Below, piece by piece: positions 6,589-9,446 of a DNA stretch of 9,446 bases (within the stretch, counting starts at the first letter, position 1; each line of letters opens with the position of its first letter). The translations under genes were made by a program, and so were the position numbers. The notes beneath the pieces were generated by a model, which saw nothing but the letters and a program-made list of their open reading frames with translations, did no database searches and was not told the DNA's origin. Source of the stretch: DASVWH01 sp036389715 (GTDB taxonomy: Bacteria; Acidobacteriota; Blastocatellia; Pyrinomonadales; Pyrinomonadaceae). The stretch spans positions 1 to 9,446 of the forward strand of contig DASVWH010000219.1 in NCBI GenBank assembly GCA_036389715.1, given 5' to 3'.

Positions 6589-6597
6589 TGATCGCTT

Positions 6598-8460
6598 ATG
6601 GAAGAAGAGAGAGCACCGGAACCTGCGAATGACGAAGGCGAGGTTGTCTATCGCCGGATGAGCCCGGGTTCGGAGAGCGCGGAGGCTCCGGGCAGGGCTG
6701 CGGCGGGCCGTCGCAAGTCGCCTTCGGAGGTCACTGTCGCGCCCGCTTTAAAGACGGTCGTCATCAGTTTCGCGCTGCTGCTCGGGCTCGTGCTCCTGCT
6801 CGGTTACTTGAGCGTGCGCAAGACGGATGAGGTCAGCTCGCGGATTCTGGACGAGGAAAGACGCAACGCCGCGCTGCTGGGCTTTACGCTCAAGCTCCGC
6901 ATCGCCGTCGCTAATCTGAACAACGAGGCGCGCGCGCGCGGGCGCAGCACCGGCTCGACCGGAGAGACCAGGCCGCTCTTCGATATGCCGATGGATAAGG
7001 CGCGCGATCAGGCGATTGACCTGCTCAAGCGCGCGCTCGTGCCGCCCTTTTCGGAGAAAGAGCAGTGGCGCACGTTGACGGGCGACCTCGCGGGCTTCAT
7101 CGAAATCGCGCGCGACGAGGAGGCGTTTGCACGCGAGGGATACCAGAGATTTCAACGCATTGATACTCAACTGGGCAGCCTGCTCGAAGAACTCCAGCAC
7201 GAACAGGAAGAGATTTTCTATCGCAGCGAGCAGCTGCAAAGAGAGGCCGCGCGCAGGATTTATCTATTGACGGGGCTGGCGATTTTAATGGGCGCGCTCG
7301 TCGCCGCTTACACCATCCGGGAAGTGCAGCGGCGCTTTCGGCAGATGCGCCAGAGCATGGAGATGGCGCGGCGCGAGCGCGAGTTCAGCACGCAGATGCT
7401 CGAAGGAATGGTCAGCGCCGTCGCCGCCATTGACTCGCACGACCACATCCGCAGTGCCAATAGCTCTTTCTTCGACATCTTTCCAGAGGCCAGCATCGGC
7501 GCTTCCGTCCATAATAAATTCAGCTCGCCCGACGCCATGAAGATGCTCGAAGCGGCGACCTCGACGCGCGTCAAGGGAGCAACTTACCGCGGGCGCTGGG
7601 TCTGCAATGACGAGACGCCCGCCTGCACGAATAAGACTTTCGACGTTTACTCTTCGCCGCTCGTGATTGACGGCGAGCCCGGACAGATCGTCACGCTCGT
7701 TGACGTGACGGAGGCGGCCGAGGCCGAGAACGTCCTGCGCAGGACGGAAGCCCTGACGGCGATGGGCCAGGCCGTCGCGCAGGTCGCGCACGAGATCAAG
7801 AACCCGCTCGGCAGTATCCGGCTCGGCGTCTCCATGCTGCGTGATTCCAACTCTACGCCCGAATCAAAGAACACGATTGACCTGGTCGAGCGCGGCATCG
7901 AGCACTTGAACAAGCTGGTGGTTGATGTCACGCAGTTCTCGCGCCAGATGCCCCTGGAGCGTTCACCCGCAGAGCTGCACGCGCTGCTCGATTCGAGCCT
8001 GGAGCTGGTCGCGGATAGGATTCGTGAAAAGAACGCGCCGCTGGAAAAGCTCTACGCGGGCGAAGAGCTGGCGGGGCGTTGGGACGCGGACCAGTTGCGG
8101 CAGGTCTTCGTCAACCTCTTTGCGAATGCCCTCGACGCGGGCAAAGAGAACTCGCCTTTGACCATTCAGACGGCACGTGTGAGAGTCGTGCCGGGAAGCG
8201 AAAACAGGGGCAACGGCAATCGCGGAGACGGCGGCCAGAAACCGTTCGCCCGTATCACCATTGCGGATCAGGGCAGCGGCATGGACGAGAAGACGCGCCA
8301 GCGTATCTTCGAGCCCTTCTTTACCACTAAGAAGCGCGGCACGGGGCTCGGCCTAGCCATCGTCAAGCAGATCGTCGAAGGACACGGCGGCTCAATCTCC
8401 GTCGAAAGCACGCCCGGCCAGGGCACGCGCTTTATCGTCGAGCTGCCGCTGGAAAAATAA
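6598..8460 (+). CDS. Membrane-bound PAS sensor histidine kinase (NtrB-like transmitter), orphan
   Basis: A 620-residue two-component sensor kinase. A charged, Pro/Ala-rich cytoplasmic N-tail (1-50) leads to TM1 (about 53-72), a mostly helical extracytoplasmic segment (73-219) and TM2 (about 221-240). No convincing HAMP follows; instead a charged coiled-coil helix (241-265) joins a PAS domain (about 266-375). The HisKA motif VAQVAHEIKNPLGSI places the phosphoacceptor at H398. The HATPase domain has N-box NLFANALDA (N510), G1 ADQGSGMD (D557), F-box FEPFFTT and G2 GTGLGLAI (581-588), so kinase activity is expected. A Gly/Asn-rich insert (533-548) lies between the N-box and G1. The only two cysteines, C336 and C343, are in the PAS domain. 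No response regulator is adjacent in the window. The ATG has an in-frame TGA at 6589-6591 and no Shine-Dalgarno; a downstream start at 6658 would shorten the tail only. Confidence 0.93.
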   Translation: MEEERAPEPANDEGEVVYRRMSPGSESAEAPGRAAAGRRKSPSEVTVAPALKTVVISFALLLGLVLLLGYLSVRKTDEVSSRILDEERRNAALLGFTLKLRIAVANLNNEARARGRSTGSTGETRPLFDMPMDKARDQAIDLLKRALVPPFSEKEQWRTLTGDLAGFIEIARDEEAFAREGYQRFQRIDTQLGSLLEELQHEQEEIFYRSEQLQREAARRIYLLTGLAILMGALVAAYTIREVQRRFRQMRQSMEMARREREFSTQMLEGMVSAVAAIDSHDHIRSANSSFFDIFPEASIGASVHNKFSSPDAMKMLEAATSTRVKGATYRGRWVCNDETPACTNKTFDVYSSPLVIDGEPGQIVTLVDVTEAAEAENVLRRTEALTAMGQAVAQVAHEIKNPLGSIRLGVSMLRDSNSTPESKNTIDLVERGIEHLNKLVVDVTQFSRQMPLERSPAELHALLDSSLELVADRIREKNAPLEKLYAGEELAGRWDADQLRQVFVNLFANALDAGKENSPLTIQTARVRVVPGSENRGNGNRGDGGQKPFARITIADQGSGMDEKTRQRIFEPFFTTKKRGTGLGLAIVKQIVEGHGGSISVESTPGQGTRFIVELPLEK

Positions 8461-8602
8461 GAAAAAGAGTGAAAGGGAAGAGGAGCGGAGGGGAAAGGGA
8501 ACAAGGAGAAAAGGGAGAGAGGACGGCTCTTGATGCGGCTCTTGATGCGGCTCGTTTTTCCTTTCAACTCCTACTTCCCAGAGACTTTCTCCCTTTCTCT
8601 CT
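8461..8602. other. Purine/pyrimidine-asymmetric spacer between convergent genes
   Basis: After the kinase stop codon the plus strand is almost pure purine for about 60 nt (8461-8522, only T8470, C8486 and C8502 being pyrimidines). From about 8555 to the hemL stop it is pyrimidine-rich. Each gene's mRNA would therefore carry a purine-rich tail. AAAGGGAGA (8510-8518) is complementary to TCTCCCTTT (8588-8596), extendable by three pairs including one G-T, across a loop of about 63 nt. No compact hairpin followed by a T-run is seen, so a conventional bidirectional terminator is not supported. Confidence 0.5.
8525..8554 (+). repeat. 12-bp tandem repeat, 2.5 copies
   Basis: GGCTCTTGATGC occurs twice in tandem (8525-8536, 8537-8548), followed by a partial third copy GGCTC (8549-8553) and then TTTTT (8555-8559). 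It sits at the switch from purine-rich to pyrimidine-rich sequence between the convergent kinase and hemL genes. Confidence 0.85.
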
Positions 8603-9446
8603 TTACCCGCGGCCTTCTTCCCCTAATGTTCGATATGCTTCGTGCGCGGCTTCGATTGTTCTGTCGAGCAGCTCGTCCGTGTGCGCTGTGCTGATGAATC
8701 CGGCCTCGAACTGGGAAGGCGCAAGATAAACCCCGCGCGCGAGCATCGAGTGGAAGAATTTGCCGTAAAGCTCACGGCTGCTGTTGGCCGCCGTGGTCCA
8801 ATCTGTGACGGGCTCGCGCGTGAAGAATGCGGTCCACATCGAGCCGACGCGATTGGTGACGGTCTCAACGCCCGCACTGCGCGCGGCCCCGGCCATCCCA
8901 TCGCAGAGCCGCTTGCCCGCGCGCTCCAGCTTTTCGTAGACGGCCGGGTCGCGCAGCCGCTTGAGCGTAGTCAGCCCGGCCGACATCGCCAGCGGATTAC
9001 CCGACAGCGTCCCGGCCTGGTAGATCGGCCCGGCGGGCGCGATATGACGCATCAGCTCGCGGCTCCCGCCATAAGCGCCGACGGGGAGACCGCCGCCGAT
9101 GATTTTGCCGAGCGTCGTAATGTCAGGCATGACATCGTAGAGCTGCTGCGCGCCGCCGCGCGCGACGCGAAAGCCCGTCATCACTTCGTCGAAAATGAGC
9201 AGCGCGCCGCCCTTGCGCGTAATCTCACGCACGCGCTGAAGGTAGCCCTCCTGCGGCGGCACGCAGCCCATGTTACCGACGACGGGTTCGATGATGACCC
9301 CGGCGATGTCACGGCCATATTCGTCGAAGACGCGTTCGAGCGCCGCCGCGTCGTTGAAGGGAACCGTCAGCGTGTTCTGCGCGAGTGTCAGCGGAACGCC
9401 GGGACTATCGGGCAGGCCGAGCGTGGCGACGCCCGAGCCTGCTTTG
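8603..9446 (-). CDS. hemL: Glutamate-1-semialdehyde 2,1-aminomutase, 5' end beyond the window
   Basis: PLP-dependent cytoplasmic enzyme that converts glutamate-1-semialdehyde to 5-aminolevulinate in the C5 route to haem and other tetrapyrroles. The window holds about 281 codons from the stop at 8603-8605 to the edge. The family is usually about 425-430 residues, so roughly 145-150 N-terminal residues are missing. The frame continues upstream of the internal Met at 9271: the edge reads KAGSGVATLGLPDSPGVP, matching the HemL substrate-loop region. IEPVVGNMGCVPP, LLIFDEVMTGFRVARGGAQ and TTLGKIIGGGLPVGAYGG follow. The PLP-binding lysine is encoded at 9106-9104 (LGKIIGGG). Later YQAGTLSGNPLAMSAGL and SQFEAGFISTAHTDE are also typical. 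These separate it from generic class-III aminotransferases. No frameshift is seen. It converges on the kinase gene. Confidence 0.96.
   Translation of the reverse strand, partial: KAGSGVATLGLPDSPGVPLTLAQNTLTVPFNDAAALERVFDEYGRDIAGVIIEPVVGNMGCVPPQEGYLQRVREITRKGGALLIFDEVMTGFRVARGGAQQLYDVMPDITTLGKIIGGGLPVGAYGGSRELMRHIAPAGPIYQAGTLSGNPLAMSAGLTTLKRLRDPAVYEKLERAGKRLCDGMAGAARSAGVETVTNRVGSMWTAFFTREPVTDWTTAANSSRELYGKFFHSMLARGVYLAPSQFEAGFISTAHTDELLDRTIEAAHEAYRTLGEEGRG

Overview
The window reads as an ordinary chromosomal stretch of a GC-rich, outer-membrane-bearing bacterium. It carries two lipopolysaccharide genes (a Kdo-pathway isomerase and lpxC), a PolA with a degenerate proofreading domain, an orphan membrane sensor kinase and hemL. 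The gene order and protein character suggest an Acidobacteriota-type genome (Blastocatellia or relatives). That is an impression from protein style, not a database result, and no rRNA or other marker is present to confirm it. I see no phage, transposase, CRISPR or toxin-antitoxin content.

Layout. Positions 1-112 (minus) hold the N-terminus of a DUF47/PhoU-like protein. It is divergent from an arabinose-5-phosphate isomerase gene (436-1419, plus), and the gap contains overlapping promoter-like elements pointing both ways. Next is an unrecognised secreted protein (1637-2413, plus) with a clear signal peptide and a good Shine-Dalgarno. It converges on lpxC (2430-3341, minus, TTG start). A 383-bp gap follows, then polA (3725-6457, plus). 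A 140-bp gap with a 14-bp tandem array leads into a PAS-containing sensor histidine kinase (6598-8460, plus). That gene converges, across a purine/pyrimidine-asymmetric 142-bp spacer, on hemL (8603-9446, minus), whose 5' end lies outside the window.

How the genes relate. The isomerase supplies arabinose-5-phosphate for Kdo, and LpxC commits UDP-acyl-GlcNAc to lipid A, so both serve the outer membrane. The secreted protein between them may be an envelope factor, but only position suggests this. PolA, the kinase and HemL are functionally unrelated neighbours.

The most interesting signal is regulatory. polA and the kinase gene both lack a Shine-Dalgarno. Each has a promoter-like -35/-10 pair with a 17-bp spacer whose -10 ends exactly 9 nt before the ATG, which predicts leaderless or near-leaderless mRNAs. 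In both cases the -35 element lies inside a short tandem array with 7-bp periodicity and a TCAC core. By contrast, the secreted-protein gene has a classical Shine-Dalgarno. The other notable points are protein-level: loss of all the expected 3'-5' exonuclease residues in PolA, an unusual O-helix in its polymerase domain, and a kinase whose only two cysteines form a C-X6-C pair in its PAS domain.
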